A stretch of 64,000 nucleotides of DNA, from contig NZ_CP058215.1 in the NCBI RefSeq assembly GCF_013388255.1, positions 62,001 to 126,000 of the forward strand, given 5' to 3'. Source of the stretch: Methanolobus zinderi. Lineage in GTDB: Archaea; Halobacteriota; Methanosarcinia; Methanosarcinales; Methanosarcinaceae. Of this stretch, positions 43,840 through 53,706 are shown piece by piece (the stretch's first letter is position 1; every line of letters starts with the position of its first letter). The notes under the pieces are model-generated. The model worked only from the letters and a program-made list of their open reading frames with translations, searched no databases and was not told where the DNA came from. Both the position numbers and the translations under genes were made by a program.

Positions 43840-46293
43840 ATGATAAGAAGAAAACCGGAACTGCTTGCCCCTGCAGGAGACATGCGGTCGCTAATCGCAG
43901 CCGTGGAGAACGGTGCCGATGCCGTATACCTTGGGATAAAGGATTTCAGTGCAAGGGCATATGCAGGTAATTTTACAATCGATGAATTCAGGGAAGCACT
44001 CGACTACGCGCACATGCGGGGAGTCAAAGTCTATGTTACCCTGAATACACTCATAAAAGATACAGAAATGGAAAAGATAGCAAAGCTCATGCAGACACTG
44101 GATGAGCTCGGCACCGATGCCATAATCGTGCAGGACATGGGACTGCTGTCACTTGCAGGAAAAATCGTACCCGAGATGAATGTGCATGCCAGCACCCAGA
44201 TGACCATTCACAATAGCGAAGGGGTACGTTTTCTACATGACATGGGTGTCAAAAGAGTGGTACTTGCAAGGGAGATGGCACTTTCAGAAATAAAGGAGAT
44301 CATACAGAATACAGACATGGAAATCGAGACTTTCGTGCATGGAGCACTCTGTATCTGTTATTCCGGGCAGTGCCTCATGAGCAGTATGATAGGCGGAAGA
44401 AGTGGAAATAGGGGATATTGTGCCCAGCCATGCAGGAAAAAATATGACCTGTACAGAAAAGGAAAAAAAGTGAGCACAAACGGCAAATTCCTGTTAAGCC
44501 CCAGGGACCTGAACAGCTCCGATATCCTGCCCGAGCTCATAGAAGCCGGTATCGGCTCTTTCAAGATCGAAGGACGTATGAAGCGTCCCGAATACGTTGC
44601 AGGCGTCGTACGTATCTACCGGCGTCTGATTGACAGATATATGGAGAATCCGGGGCGGCATTTTGTTTCCGAAGAGGAGAGACTCCAGCTCGAGCAACTC
44701 TTCAACAGAGAATTCACCACCGGATACTTCAAAGGAAATCCGGGAAATGACTTAATGAGCCGGGAGAGGCCATATAACCGGGGAGTGAGGATAGGAAAAG
44801 TTAAAGGGTTCGATAATAAACGCAGGAATCTTCTCCTGGAGCTGAGCGGTGAACTCAATGTTGGTGATGGCATTGTTTTTGAAGCTGAGCAGGAATCAGG
44901 AAGCATTGTCCGGCAGATGTATAAAAAAGGTAAACCTGTAAAAGAAGCAGGAAAAGGAGATATCGTCAGCGTATCATCGGATGTTTTACACGATACAGAA
45001 ACTGTAGTTTACAGAACACTTGACAGTTCTCTCATGAAAGAACTGGAACAATCCTTCGAATCCCCCGGGCTAAGGAAAGTGGCTGTTTTTATGAAAATCA
45101 GAGCATTTGCAGGAGAGAAGCTGGAATTGCTGGTCAGGGATGAGGATGATAATAGCACCTGTATTAGCTCAGAGTATGTCATAGAGACCGCTATCAAAAA
45201 GGCAACCACTGAGAAGGATATCAAAAAACAACTTACAAAACTCGGGAACACCGTCTTTGATGCACAGGATGTTGAAATATCCATAGAAGACGGCATATTC
45301 ATCCCCATAAAAGAGATTAATGAGCTCAGGAACAGGGCAGTCTCAGAGCTTGAAAAAATGAGAGTTGAAGGCAGAAGAAGACCTGAGCATAAACCCTTCA
45401 GAGAATCTGAAAGGTCTGCTCCGGCAAATATAAACCAAAAGCCCTTGCTTGCAGTTAGTGTCAGTGATCCGGCATCTGTAGAAACAGCAGTTTCCAGTGG
45501 TGCGGATCTGATATACTATGAAAGGAAAAACTGCATGCAGTATGATAATTCGGATCTGAGTCAGGCAACTGCGTATACAGAAGGGATGGATGTACCGATC
45601 TACCTGCACACTCCAGTTATAGTAAAGGATAGCGAGATGCCGGGAATTGAGAGGATAATGAATGCTGCAAATGAGTCAGGCTTTGAGGGAATCCTTGCTG
45701 CAAATATCGGAGTATTCAGAAAGGCCAATGAATCCGGAATCCCGGTGATCGCCGACAGCAATCTGAATATTTTCAACCGAGAAAGCGCATCAATGTTCAT
45801 GAAAAGTGGTGCCGGAACAGTGGTACTTTCTCCTGAGATGAATTATGAGCAGATCAGAGATATCAGCTCCTCAACTTATACGGAATTCATTGTTCACGGC
45901 AGCCTTCGGGTCATGATATCCGAACATGGTCTTATTCAAAACCTTACAGGACCGGACTTGGTGTCTGATCCGGGCTGCAGAGATTTTGAGCTTATAGACA
46001 AAAAAGGATTTGCCTTTCCTGTAAGGACCGATTGCTCAGGCAGGACACATATATTCAATTCAAAAGAGTTATGCCTCCTTGAGGATATGCCTAAACTGAT
46101 CGACAGTGGAGTCTCAAGATTCAGGATAGATGCAAGAATGACAGATAACTCACTTATCAAAAAGATCGTGTCCTCGTATAGGAAGACAATTGATTCATAT
46201 TTTTCCACAGAAGATGACAATGTAAGAGAAGGCAAGTGCAGGGACATCTCAAAAGAATACACCAGAGGTCACTTCCACAGAGGTGTACTATGA
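43840..46293 (+). CDS. U32 peptidase family protein (RlhA/YegQ-like)
   Basis: The 817-residue protein has an N-terminal U32 domain ([40 protein letters not shown]) with the signature [32 protein letters not shown], whose cysteines are likely iron-sulfur ligands, and a second U32-like barrel in the C-terminal third ([35 protein letters not shown]). Members such as RlhA and TrhP are RNA-hydroxylating enzymes, with earlier protease annotation. The middle insertion (about 390-480) is DUF3656-like. Its exact RNA target is unknown. It overlaps the next gene by 4 bp. Confidence 0.88.
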   Translation: MIRRKPELLAPAGDMRSLIAAVENGADAVYLGIKDFSARAYAGNFTIDEFREALDYAHMRGVKVYVTLNTLIKDTEMEKIAKLMQTLDELGTDAIIVQDMGLLSLAGKIVPEMNVHASTQMTIHNSEGVRFLHDMGVKRVVLAREMALSEIKEIIQNTDMEIETFVHGALCICYSGQCLMSSMIGGRSGNRGYCAQPCRKKYDLYRKGKKVSTNGKFLLSPRDLNSSDILPELIEAGIGSFKIEGRMKRPEYVAGVVRIYRRLIDRYMENPGRHFVSEEERLQLEQLFNREFTTGYFKGNPGNDLMSRERPYNRGVRIGKVKGFDNKRRNLLLELSGELNVGDGIVFEAEQESGSIVRQMYKKGKPVKEAGKGDIVSVSSDVLHDTETVVYRTLDSSLMKELEQSFESPGLRKVAVFMKIRAFAGEKLELLVRDEDDNSTCISSEYVIETAIKKATTEKDIKKQLTKLGNTVFDAQDVEISIEDGIFIPIKEINELRNRAVSELEKMRVEGRRRPEHKPFRESERSAPANINQKPLLAVSVSDPASVETAVSSGADLIYYERKNCMQYDNSDLSQATAYTEGMDVPIYLHTPVIVKDSEMPGIERIMNAANESGFEGILAANIGVFRKANESGIPVIADSNLNIFNRESASMFMKSGAGTVVLSPEMNYEQIRDISSSTYTEFIVHGSLRVMISEHGLIQNLTGPDLVSDPGCRDFELIDKKGFAFPVRTDCSGRTHIFNSKELCLLEDMPKLIDSGVSRFRIDARMTDNSLIKKIVSSYRKTIDSYFSTEDDNVREGKCRDISKEYTRGHFHRGVL

Positions 46294-46721
46294 AAATATT
46301 CCTTTCAGGCTCCATTCGTGGCGGAAGGCAAATGCTTCATATCTATGTAAAAATATGCAGTTTGCTGCAAGAACAGGGACATGAGGTCCTGAGCTCTCAT
46401 GTGGCAGACCCGGAGCTTGAGGAAAGAGAATCTGTCATGTCAGAAGAGGAGATATTCAAACGTGACATGGGCTTTCTTGAAAAAAGTGAGTGTTTGATAG
46501 CCGAGGTCAGCATGCCGTCAATTGGTGTTGGCTATGAGATATGCAGTGCCCTGAGATACGGCCTTCCAGTACTATGCCTTCATACCATGCAAGCAAACGT
46601 ATCTGCAATGATACTCGGGAACACCAGTCCGGACCTTGTCATAAAACAATACGCAAACGATCAGGAGTTGCAGGAGGAAATTGCATCCTTTCTTTCAGGA
46701 ATGAAGGAAATACAGGGATAA
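46290..46721 (+). CDS. DNPH1/Rcl-like deoxynucleoside 5'-phosphate N-glycosidase
   Basis: The 143-residue protein closely follows the DNPH1 pattern: [14 protein letters not shown] (phosphate and base loop), [12 protein letters not shown], the conserved [10 protein letters not shown] with an Asp, [18 protein letters not shown] with the catalytic Glu and PVLCLHT. DNPH1 cleaves the N-glycosidic bond of 2'-deoxynucleoside 5'-monophosphates, some of them modified. It starts at an ATGA overlap with the U32 gene, so the two are translated together. Start at 46290 is clear because the SGSIRGGR motif begins at residue 5. Confidence 0.88.
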   Translation: MKIFLSGSIRGGRQMLHIYVKICSLLQEQGHEVLSSHVADPELEERESVMSEEEIFKRDMGFLEKSECLIAEVSMPSIGVGYEICSALRYGLPVLCLHTMQANVSAMILGNTSPDLVIKQYANDQELQEEIASFLSGMKEIQG

Positions 46722-46775
46722 CTATTTTTTTAGTAATGATTAAATACTAACCAAGACAATATAATCGTGGTCACT

Positions 46776-47024
46776 ATGGTAGAAGAACTCATAATACTTG
46801 TTGTAGCCATTGTAGTTGCAGTTGTGCTGTACAAGTTATTAAAAACAGCCACAAAAATGGCAGTCAATGCAATACTTGGACTGCTTGTGCTAATTGTCGC
46901 AAACACCGTACTCGGACTTGGAATCGCATACGACTGGCTGGTTATCCTGATCTGTGCAGTTGCAGGAGTAGTCGGCGCTTTGCTGATAATCGTGCTGAAC
47001 TATACAGGCATCGCTTTTGTTTAA
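46776..47024 (+). CDS. BofA-like small membrane protein
   Basis: The 82-residue protein has three hydrophobic segments (ELIILVVAIVVAVVLYKLL, MAVNAILGLLVLIVANTVLG, WLVILICAVAGVVGALLIIV). In Bacillus, BofA inhibits the sigma-K processing protease; archaea do not sporulate, so the role here is unknown, and protease inhibition or a structural membrane role is possible. It converges with the methyltransferase gene at 47021 with overlapping stops. GTG at 46767 is an in-frame alternative start. Confidence 0.75.
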   Translation: MVEELIILVVAIVVAVVLYKLLKTATKMAVNAILGLLVLIVANTVLGLGIAYDWLVILICAVAGVVGALLIIVLNYTGIAFV

Positions 47025-47650
47025 GATTGAACAATTCCTTTTATGTGATGCCGGGTGTGGATTTCACCCCGGAATCTCTTTTCAGTCCTGGTACTTTTAA
47101 TTTCCTTTATATCAAAAACCCGGAACAGCAGTTTCAGCTCTTCTTCCGTGAAATAATGATATATCACACCATTTTTCCTGCAAAAAGTGTTTTTCTCGAG
47201 CTCTTCCCCTCCAAATCTCATATCATCGGTGCCGAAAACCTCAAAAAAAAGGAAGCCTTCAGTACGAAGCACTCTTCCGAGCTCTTTGACCGCAAGTAAT
47301 CTCTCATTTTCAAAAAGGTGTTGCAGAACGCCGTAGCATATGATAGCATCAAAGGAATTATCGGCAAAGGGCAGGTGCGTGATGGAAGAAGCTACACATC
47401 CGGCCTGAGATCCGCCTTTTTCCAGATATTGACCGGCCTTGAGAAGAGCATTTACCGAGATGTCCGTACCCACCACATCAAAATTTTTTGAAAGCGGAAG
47501 CAGATACCTGCCGTTCCCGCATCCCGCATCCAGTACAAGCGAACCGGGAGCAAGTGCCTCTTCCACTCCAGAAATGGGGCGGGGTCCGCCCCAGTTTACG
47601 TGCCTGTACTCTTCTTCCCAGGCACGACGGGACTGCTTAAGATCCTTCAT
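47021..47650 (-). CDS. Class I SAM-dependent methyltransferase
   Basis: The 209-residue protein has methyltransferase motifs: VLDAGCGNGRYLLPLSKNF, VVGTDISVNALLKAGQYLE, FDAIICYGVLQHLFENERLL and the LRTEGFLFFEVF strand. I chose the ATG at 47650 because it lies one base after the lysS stop and starts MKDLKQSRRAWEEEYRHVNW, while the longer frame from 47821 is out-of-frame lysS coding sequence. It is probably cotranscribed with lysS. Substrate unknown. Confidence 0.8.
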   Translation of the reverse strand: MKDLKQSRRAWEEEYRHVNWGGPRPISGVEEALAPGSLVLDAGCGNGRYLLPLSKNFDVVGTDISVNALLKAGQYLEKGGSQAGCVASSITHLPFADNSFDAIICYGVLQHLFENERLLAVKELGRVLRTEGFLFFEVFGTDDMRFGGEELEKNTFCRKNGVIYHYFTEEELKLLFRVFDIKEIKSTRTEKRFRGEIHTRHHIKGIVQS

Positions 47651-47651
47651 A

Positions 47652-49244
47652 TCAGGGTCTGTACTCTGCAGCTTCCCTGAAACGTGTGATAATAAAGTCC
47701 TTTTCCAGGGATGAGAGGAACCATCCTGCCTTGGGGCCTGACTGCTGTCCCAGAACCGAGGTGTAAATGGCTTTGAACAGGTCTTTGGGGTTAACTTCCA
47801 TCTCCTCTGGAGCAACATCAAGAGACTCAGCCATCATGACATGCAGTTTTGACTCCGGGTCCTTTGCGGAATACACAAGGTTATGGTAATCCTCTCCGCT
47901 CAGCTCACCACTTTCGGCAAGTATGTCTGCAAACGATGAGAGGAAAGCGCGCTGCATATCCGAAAGACTGGCCGTCTGGACAGGAAGCTCTTCCTTTACA
48001 CTGAACTTGGCAAAGGGGGGTGCATACATATCAAGCCAGTTACCGACATTATCAACAAGTTCCTTGATGCACTTCTCATTCCCCGTATCATAGCCCGCCC
48101 TTTTGACGATCTTCATGATACGATCGAAATCGCCACCTGCTGCCTGATAGATGGTTGTCATGTGCTTGAAGGGAATGTCCGTATGGCATAGCCCCGCAGC
48201 ATGTGAGAGTTCGATTATCCTGCTTTCATATGAGCCGGGTTCCTCTGCTGAATGGAGGCGTTCGAACTCATCCACGAGATTTAGCAATGGCTGAGCGGGA
48301 TCGAACCTGATATGTTTTTCCGGCTTTGTACGGATGATAAGATAACGCAGTACCTCAGGAGGTACAACCTTGAGCATATCCGAGATCGAGACTACCACGC
48401 CAGTGGAGGATGACATTGCTCCTTCCTTACCAAGCATGATCCATTCGTAAACTATAGGATAAGGTGCTTCATATCCGTATATTTCCTTTGCGATTGCCTG
48501 TCCGGTATCATATGAACCTCCCCTGGATGCATGATCCTTGCCGAAAGGTTCAACAGTGACTCCTAGTGCCTTCCATCTTGCCGGCCAGTCCACACGCCAG
48601 GTAAGTTTTCCCCCGCCTTTCATGGATACAGTACCCGAGTCTCCGCAGGAACAGGTATAATCAACGGTTTCCGCATCCGGATCAAAACCTGTCACTTTGG
48701 TCGTGTTGATCTTGCCACATACATTACAGATGGGATTGAAAGGACTCCAGTCCTCAGCAGGTGTCTTACCGGATAATTTCTGAAGTATGGATGCGATCTC
48801 ATCTCTTTTTACAAGGGCTGTTTTTATTGCATCCATGTAAAGACCCTGCTTATAGAGCTCATCTGCTCTGTAGACCTTCGGATGTATTCCAAGATGCTCA
48901 AGGGCTACCAGGAAAGGTTCGAGAAAGTGTTCGGAATAGCTTTCATGTTCCCCACAGGGACATGGAATCTCAGAAAGAGGTTTTCCCACATGCTGAGCAT
49001 AGCTCTCATCAAGGAAAGGATAGACTTTCCTTAAGGGATCGTAGGTATCTGCAATATAAATGAACTCAGCTTCAGTATCCTTGTCAAGCAGAGCCCTGTA
49101 TGCTACGTCTGCTGTTACTACCTCACGCATATTGCCTATATGAATATGTCCGGAAGGCGTGATTCCCGTTGCAACCAGGTGCTTATTTCCTCTCTTGAGG
49201 ACCTCATCTGCAACTACATCCGCCCAGTGTGTGATATCTGCCAT
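47652..49244 (-). CDS. lysS: Lysyl-tRNA synthetase, class I
   Basis: Class I LysRS charges tRNA-Lys and is typical of most euryarchaea. The 530-residue protein has the HIGH motif in [19 protein letters not shown] and the KMSKS equivalent in [17 protein letters not shown]. Zinc-binding cysteines are in [11 protein letters not shown] and [30 protein letters not shown] is a signature of class I LysRS. The methyltransferase gene at 47021 follows one base after the stop. Confidence 0.97.
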   Translation of the reverse strand: MADITHWADVVADEVLKRGNKHLVATGITPSGHIHIGNMREVVTADVAYRALLDKDTEAEFIYIADTYDPLRKVYPFLDESYAQHVGKPLSEIPCPCGEHESYSEHFLEPFLVALEHLGIHPKVYRADELYKQGLYMDAIKTALVKRDEIASILQKLSGKTPAEDWSPFNPICNVCGKINTTKVTGFDPDAETVDYTCSCGDSGTVSMKGGGKLTWRVDWPARWKALGVTVEPFGKDHASRGGSYDTGQAIAKEIYGYEAPYPIVYEWIMLGKEGAMSSSTGVVVSISDMLKVVPPEVLRYLIIRTKPEKHIRFDPAQPLLNLVDEFERLHSAEEPGSYESRIIELSHAAGLCHTDIPFKHMTTIYQAAGGDFDRIMKIVKRAGYDTGNEKCIKELVDNVGNWLDMYAPPFAKFSVKEELPVQTASLSDMQRAFLSSFADILAESGELSGEDYHNLVYSAKDPESKLHVMMAESLDVAPEEMEVNPKDLFKAIYTSVLGQQSGPKAGWFLSSLEKDFIITRFREAAEYRP

Positions 49245-49467
49245 TCTTTCACCATTTTAAGAGTGGATAATTGTCATTTGTGATTTTTTGTTTTAAGGAT
49301 TCTTACCTTAATTATTGCTACCATTATAATCTTTGCTAAAGACAGGTGCAAAGTCTGAGAAAGCATCTCATTGAATTTCTTATCATGTAAGATAAACTGT
49401 GGACTCAATTCAAAAAACATATATTACTTGATAACTTACGGGAATTCTAGGAGTTGGAGAGATGTGA

Positions 49468-49896
49468 ATGTATCCGGAACGTACGGATGAGTATCTTGAA
49501 ACTATTTTTCTTCTGGTAAGAAGGAATGGTTCACCGGCAAGAACAAATCAGATAGCTGACGCTCTGGAGGTCTCGGCCCCGAGTGTTACCGAGATGCTGC
49601 AGAGGTTATCAGACGCAGGACTCGTAGATTACAGGCCCTACTACGGCGTGGAATTAACAGAGCAGGGGAAGATACAGGCGATAAAACTGAGACATAACAA
49701 CAGGGTTATAAGGAAATTCCTTTGTGAGGTGCTTGGCGTTGGTTCCGAAGAGGCAACAAAAGAAGCATCCCTGCTTAAACATTCTGCATCAGAGACATTT
49801 CTGGAACATATTTGCAGATACATGCGTCATTCACAGATATGCCCGAAATGTGAAGGATATATTAAAGGGAAAAAGTGTTGTAACCTTACACAGTGA
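49468..49896 (+). CDS. DtxR/MntR-type metal-dependent regulator
   Basis: The 142-residue protein has the DtxR winged helix (YLETIFLLVRRNGSPARTNQ, SAPSVTEMLQRLSDAGLVDY) and the metal-binding dimerisation domain (LRHNNRVIRKFLCEVLGV, EASLLKHSASETFLEHICRY). The C-terminus adds a cysteine pattern (ICPKCEGYIKGKKCCNL) that may bind zinc or iron; no SH3-like third domain is present. It should repress metal uptake genes in response to manganese or iron. GGAGTTGGAGAG precedes the ATG. Confidence 0.92.
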   Translation: MYPERTDEYLETIFLLVRRNGSPARTNQIADALEVSAPSVTEMLQRLSDAGLVDYRPYYGVELTEQGKIQAIKLRHNNRVIRKFLCEVLGVGSEEATKEASLLKHSASETFLEHICRYMRHSQICPKCEGYIKGKKCCNLTQ

Positions 49897-50054
49897 CTTC
49901 TTAAATTATCTAAAACGGCTTCTGATGCCGAGAAATCGCATTTAGTTTTACCGAAAAATTGCTAGCCGGCGCCATTATCATCCTCAAATAATATAGATTG
50001 TTCGTACAGATGCGAACCGGAAGGTATTAATAAGAAACAACTAGTCTAGTATTG

Positions 50055-50327
50055 ATGACCCGTATAACCACCACCCGAGAGGATATGCCATTGAGTACCT
50101 CCATGGATATCTTCCATATGAAAAACAGACGAGACCCCGTGGACGAAGAAGTACTGCCATTCCTTGCCATTCATGGCAACCACGCGACCATCAACGAGGA
50201 ATCAGTGCTGTACGACGATGAGGAAGTTGCTCACGTGTACACAAAAAACGTCTTCGGAAGTATTCCGAAGGTCACTGTTGTTCAGGAGAACGTGGTTGAA
50301 GCAGACGTCGGTACTATTTACCACTGA
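50055..50327 (+). CDS. Hypothetical small protein
   Basis: The 90-residue protein is not recognised. It has no cysteine or membrane segment. A TATA-like TATTAATAAG near 50027 puts transcription start close to 50050, so the gene may be nearly leaderless from the ATG at 50055; a GAGAGG just before an ATG at 50085 makes that an alternative start. The acidic C-terminus (ATINEESVLYDDEEVAHVYT) is distinctive. It converges with the CDIN1-like gene with a 10-bp overlap. Confidence 0.5.
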   Translation: MTRITTTREDMPLSTSMDIFHMKNRRDPVDEEVLPFLAIHGNHATINEESVLYDDEEVAHVYTKNVFGSIPKVTVVQENVVEADVGTIYH

Positions 50328-51097
50328 GTTTCGTAGTTCAGCAATTCGTCGATTATGCTCCAGTCCTTTCCGAAGAACCGGTAATCTTTGATCAGGTGCC
50401 CGTTCAGTGTGATCGTGTCAAGGAAGCCGTACCAGTATACAACCATACCGGTACCGTAGCTTTCTTCATAATCGGTGAATTGTTTTTTTACATAATACTG
50501 GTGTTCTTTTTCGTCGCCGAATAAAGCTTTACTTTCTATCCAGGATATTTTTTTACCTTCTATTTCCACATCTTCATCAAGGAAGAAATCAGGTGTTTTT
50601 GCCATTCCTATTTCCCTGAGGTCCTCCTCTGTACTGAAAGTGATTCCCTGGTCCACAAGCCATGCTTCAAGTATACTCTCTCCGAGCTGACCCTTTATGG
50701 CATGCATCTCATGGGCCCTGGGCGAGAAAAAGAAATCGGAATCAATTGCTTCCTGCACCTCTTTTTTAAGGCGTGTATCGGGAGTATCATCAAGGTTCTT
50801 TACAAAGGATTTCTTTGGGATGCCCATTTCTTTCAGGATCATGGAAACCATAAGGGTCGCTGGAATATGGTTCCTTTTTGCGATCTGGACTATCGACCTT
50901 CCTTTTTTCCAGTGCTGCAGATGGGCCTTGCTTTTGTTTTTCACCCTTGAGAAGTTCTTCTTGACCTCTTCAATTGTTTTCTGGTTAAGTATAGAATATA
51001 TTACACCAACAGGCTGGCAGAAATGCTCTGCTACCCTGACAACATCCTCCACTCCGTCAAGAGCGCCGTATATCTGTTCGTAGGTATCAATGTCCAT
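50318..51097 (-). CDS. CDIN1 (C15orf41)-like PD-(D/E)XK nuclease
   Basis: The 259-residue protein resembles human CDIN1 and its archaeal relatives (TPD domain): a helical N-terminus with a helix-turn-helix (HWKKGRSIVQIAKRNHIPAT, LMVSMILKEMGIPKKSFVKN), then a restriction-type core. Likely catalytic residues are the Glu in GQLGESILEAWLVDQGI, Asp in MAKTPDFFLDED and the E-x-K in ISWIESKALFGDEKEHQYYV; a conserved VVYWYGFLD ends the core. The gene overlaps the endonuclease III-like gene by 11 bp, so they are coupled. The start at 51097 has AAGGTG at a proper distance; ATG 51103 is also possible. Confidence 0.8.
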   Translation of the reverse strand: MDIDTYEQIYGALDGVEDVVRVAEHFCQPVGVIYSILNQKTIEEVKKNFSRVKNKSKAHLQHWKKGRSIVQIAKRNHIPATLMVSMILKEMGIPKKSFVKNLDDTPDTRLKKEVQEAIDSDFFFSPRAHEMHAIKGQLGESILEAWLVDQGITFSTEEDLREIGMAKTPDFFLDEDVEIEGKKISWIESKALFGDEKEHQYYVKKQFTDYEESYGTGMVVYWYGFLDTITLNGHLIKDYRFFGKDWSIIDELLNYETQW

Positions 51098-51734
51098 ATC
51101 CATGCACCTTATCTGTGGATATTCCTTTCAGCAAACAATCTTCACACCTTTTCTTCCCGCAGAAGGCTTTTGAATATTCAACGATCAGAGCATGGTATTC
51201 CTTATACATTTCAACATCTTCCGGAAGACATGACTCAAAAAGCCGTTGCAGTTGAATGTAGTTTCCTTCCCTGCCCAGGCATTTCATGATGCGGGTGGTG
51301 TATGCATCAATTACGAATTTCGGCCTGCCGGCAGCATAGAGGATTATACAGTCAGCGGTCTCGTTACCTACGCCTCTGATGGACAACAGGATTTCCCTGA
51401 GTTCATCAACCGGGATGGAGAAAAGCTCCTCCATATCGTTTTTCATGAAAAAGCGGGCGATATTCTTCAACCTTGAGGCTTTCTGTCTGAAAAAACCACA
51501 GCACTTTACAATTTCTTCCAGGCGGGATATATCAGCGTCCGCAAGAGAGCAGGGTTCAAGCCATCCCTCCTCCTTCAGGCCACCTATGGCCTTTTCAACA
51601 TTGGACCATTTTGTCTGCTGGGTCAGTATGGCACCCACCACAACTTCAAAAGCCGTATCAGCAGGCCACCAGTATTGTGGACCCAGCTCGTCCAGAAGAA
51701 TACGGTAGATTTCAATTAACTGATTGTTTTTCAT
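51087..51734 (-). CDS. Endonuclease III-family DNA glycosylase (MagIII-like)
   Basis: The 215-residue protein has the HhH-GPD fold: VVVGAILTQQTKWSNVEKAI, helix-hairpin-helix ILLSIRGVGNETADCIILYA and the catalytic Asp in KFVIDAYTTRI. The usual four-cysteine iron-sulfur loop is incomplete (AFCGKKRCEDCLLKGI has three cysteines), as in 3-methyladenine glycosylase MagIII-type members. It should excise damaged bases; specificity is unknown. Start at ATG 51734; TTG at 51740 is also in frame. It overlaps the CDIN1-like gene. Confidence 0.85.
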   Translation of the reverse strand: MKNNQLIEIYRILLDELGPQYWWPADTAFEVVVGAILTQQTKWSNVEKAIGGLKEEGWLEPCSLADADISRLEEIVKCCGFFRQKASRLKNIARFFMKNDMEELFSIPVDELREILLSIRGVGNETADCIILYAAGRPKFVIDAYTTRIMKCLGREGNYIQLQRLFESCLPEDVEMYKEYHALIVEYSKAFCGKKRCEDCLLKGISTDKVHGYGH

Positions 51735-51758
51735 GCTCAAATGAAGATCAAAACCTCA

Positions 51759-52271
51759 TTATTTCCAGAATTCCTCCTCATAGTTTTCAGGAAGATCAAG
51801 ATTCATAACATCATCTATTGATTTCTTCTTTTTACGCTCTGGCTGACTTTCATCCCTGCTTTCACCGGATTCGATGAGGGTCGTATTCTTGTCGCTTGAG
51901 ACTACCTTTTCATTGAAAGGATCATTCTCAGGTTCCTCATAAGCAGGAGTCTTTGCTTCCTGAAGAGGAGTTTTTTCCGGAGTTTCAGGTTTTTCCGGCC
52001 CTGCATCAGGAATTCTTGTTTCCCGGCGCGGCTGAGATGGTTCTGCCGGAGCTTCTTCCACAGGACAATCTCTTCTGATCTCACGTTTGATCCGCGTCCT
52101 CTCTGCATAGGTATCCACGACAGGTGCGGATCTTGACATCTGTTTATGTGTGGAACCATATCCTATGATACACTGTTCATCCCCTGAACGCCAGTCTATA
52201 ACATAAAGATGACAATCAGCCTTCTTGCATTGCGATACCCCGTCACGGGGGCAGACTTCAGGTAGCGTCAT
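51759..52271 (-). CDS. Hypothetical protein with N-terminal cysteines and acidic tail
   Basis: The 170-residue protein starts with a compact, cysteine-containing segment (VCPRDGVSQCKKADCHLYVI, GDEQCIIGYG), followed by a long Pro/Glu-rich disordered region and a short conserved-looking end (MNLDLPENYEEEFWK). I do not recognise it. The cysteines may bind zinc. It precedes the glycosylase gene by 24 bases and could be in the same repair operon. The ATG at 52271 has GAGG upstream; a TTG at 52286 is an alternative start. Confidence 0.6.
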   Translation of the reverse strand: MTLPEVCPRDGVSQCKKADCHLYVIDWRSGDEQCIIGYGSTHKQMSRSAPVVDTYAERTRIKREIRRDCPVEEAPAEPSQPRRETRIPDAGPEKPETPEKTPLQEAKTPAYEEPENDPFNEKVVSSDKNTTLIESGESRDESQPERKKKKSIDDVMNLDLPENYEEEFWK

Positions 52272-52309
52272 GGTAATGTGCCTCAAATTATAAGTGGTAG
52301 CTAATACTA

Positions 52310-53158
52310 TTACAGTCCTTTGATAGCATTTGCGATCAGAGGTGCAACACTTACAGAACTCTGTATCCTTTCTATGGTATCGGTGGAGATTATTTCCTTA
52401 ACTCCTGAATTATAGAGCCTCATGACTGCGTTGCGTGCCAGTACCGGGTGCACACATGCCAGGTATACATCCTTTGCACCCTGGCTTTTGAGCAGTTTTA
52501 TCGACTCGACCATTGTCCCGCCGGTTGCTATCATATCATCAAGAAGGACTATATCCCTGCCTTTGACATCCACATTCTTTGTTTTGATGGTAACAGTGTC
52601 TCCCGAAAGGCGGGTCTTTTCAAGGTAATCATAATCAAAACCAATTTCCGTTGCGGTCCTTTCCACAAAGTCAAGGGCTCCAAGGTCCGGGGAAACAAGC
52701 AGAGGGTTCTGCAGATCCAGTGATCTTAAGTGATGGCCTATAAGGTATGCCGCATCCAGGTCAAATGCGTCGGCATTGAAATAATCCAGAATGCTGGCCT
52801 CATGTACATTTACGGTAAAGACCCTGTCAGCGTTTATCGTCCTTGCGATCGCCCTGGCACTTATAGGTTCGCCGGTTTTGAATTTTTTATCCTGTCTTGC
52901 ATAGCCCATGTAAGGGATGACAACGTTGATTACAGGTGAATCCTCACATGCATCGATCAACTGCAACAGTGCCACAAAGTCCGAGTCTGTCATTGTGCTC
53001 TGTATAATGGTCACTTCATCGACGTCTTCGTCAAGTATTCGTGTATAGAGCTCACCGTCAGGGAACCTGGAAAAATCAGTTATCGTCGGTTCCAGATTAA
53101 GCTCCCTTGCAACCTGTGATGAAAGGGCCTGAGATGCTGGTCCTCCTATGATCTTCAA
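52310..53158 (-). CDS. prs: Ribose-phosphate diphosphokinase
   Basis: PRPP synthase makes 5-phosphoribosyl diphosphate for nucleotide, histidine and cofactor synthesis. The 282-residue length is that of archaeal forms. Motifs are FSRFPDGELYTRI, VVIPYMGYARQDKKFKTGEP with the flexible loop, the VNVHEASILDYFN catalytic-loop His, and the PRPP-binding VLLDDMIATGGTMVESI. It fits with hisE and hisF in the same window but is not linked to them. Confidence 0.96.
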   Translation of the reverse strand: MKIIGGPASQALSSQVARELNLEPTITDFSRFPDGELYTRILDEDVDEVTIIQSTMTDSDFVALLQLIDACEDSPVINVVIPYMGYARQDKKFKTGEPISARAIARTINADRVFTVNVHEASILDYFNADAFDLDAAYLIGHHLRSLDLQNPLLVSPDLGALDFVERTATEIGFDYDYLEKTRLSGDTVTIKTKNVDVKGRDIVLLDDMIATGGTMVESIKLLKSQGAKDVYLACVHPVLARNAVMRLYNSGVKEIISTDTIERIQSSVSVAPLIANAIKGL

Positions 53159-53214
53159 TTAATTTACCTCTTTAGAACTTCATTTTTAGTACTGGTAATG
53201 TATAATGTAATACA

Positions 53215-53691
53215 TTAGTTTTGGTCGCCTTTTATCTTCTCAACGACCTTTATATTGCGTATACAGGTATGGGGATAGTTACCCGTTTCATCCTTCTCGG
53301 CAGACTTCACCATATCCCAGATCGTGAGCAGCGCCGTGGAAACACCGGTGAGTGCTTCCATCTCAACTCCAGTCCTGCCCATTGAACGAACCTCTACAAC
53401 AGTTGATACACGTTCGTCACCGATATCAAAATCCACATCAACACTTGTGATGGGGATCTGGTGACACATGGGTATCATTTCCGGCGTTCTCTTGACGGCC
53501 AGTATGGCAGCGACCCTTGCTGTGGAAAGCACGTTTCCCTTTTCAACCGAGCCTGTCCTGATCATCTCAATTGTATCCTTGCCAAGGATGATCTCACCGG
53601 ATGCAAGAGCCTTTCTGGTAACTATGTCCTTGTTACCGATATCGACCATGACCGCCCGGTCGTCCTGGATATGTGTGAATTCCTTTTTCAA
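53215..53691 (-). CDS. moaC: Cyclic pyranopterin monophosphate synthase
   Basis: MoaC converts the MoaA product to cyclic pyranopterin monophosphate in molybdopterin (tungstopterin) synthesis. The 158-residue protein contains FTHIQDDRAVMVDIGNKD at its start, PMCHQIPITSVDVDFDI, a VEMEALTGVSTALLTIWDMV core and KSAEKDE with the catalytic Lys. The AOR-family enzyme at 20880 would use its product. A 60-codon gene and nnr lie upstream on the same strand. Confidence 0.95.
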   Translation of the reverse strand: MKKEFTHIQDDRAVMVDIGNKDIVTRKALASGEIILGKDTIEMIRTGSVEKGNVLSTARVAAILAVKRTPEMIPMCHQIPITSVDVDFDIGDERVSTVVEVRSMGRTGVEMEALTGVSTALLTIWDMVKSAEKDETGNYPHTCIRNIKVVEKIKGDQN

Positions 53692-53706
53692 CAGATCACC
53701 GTTCTA

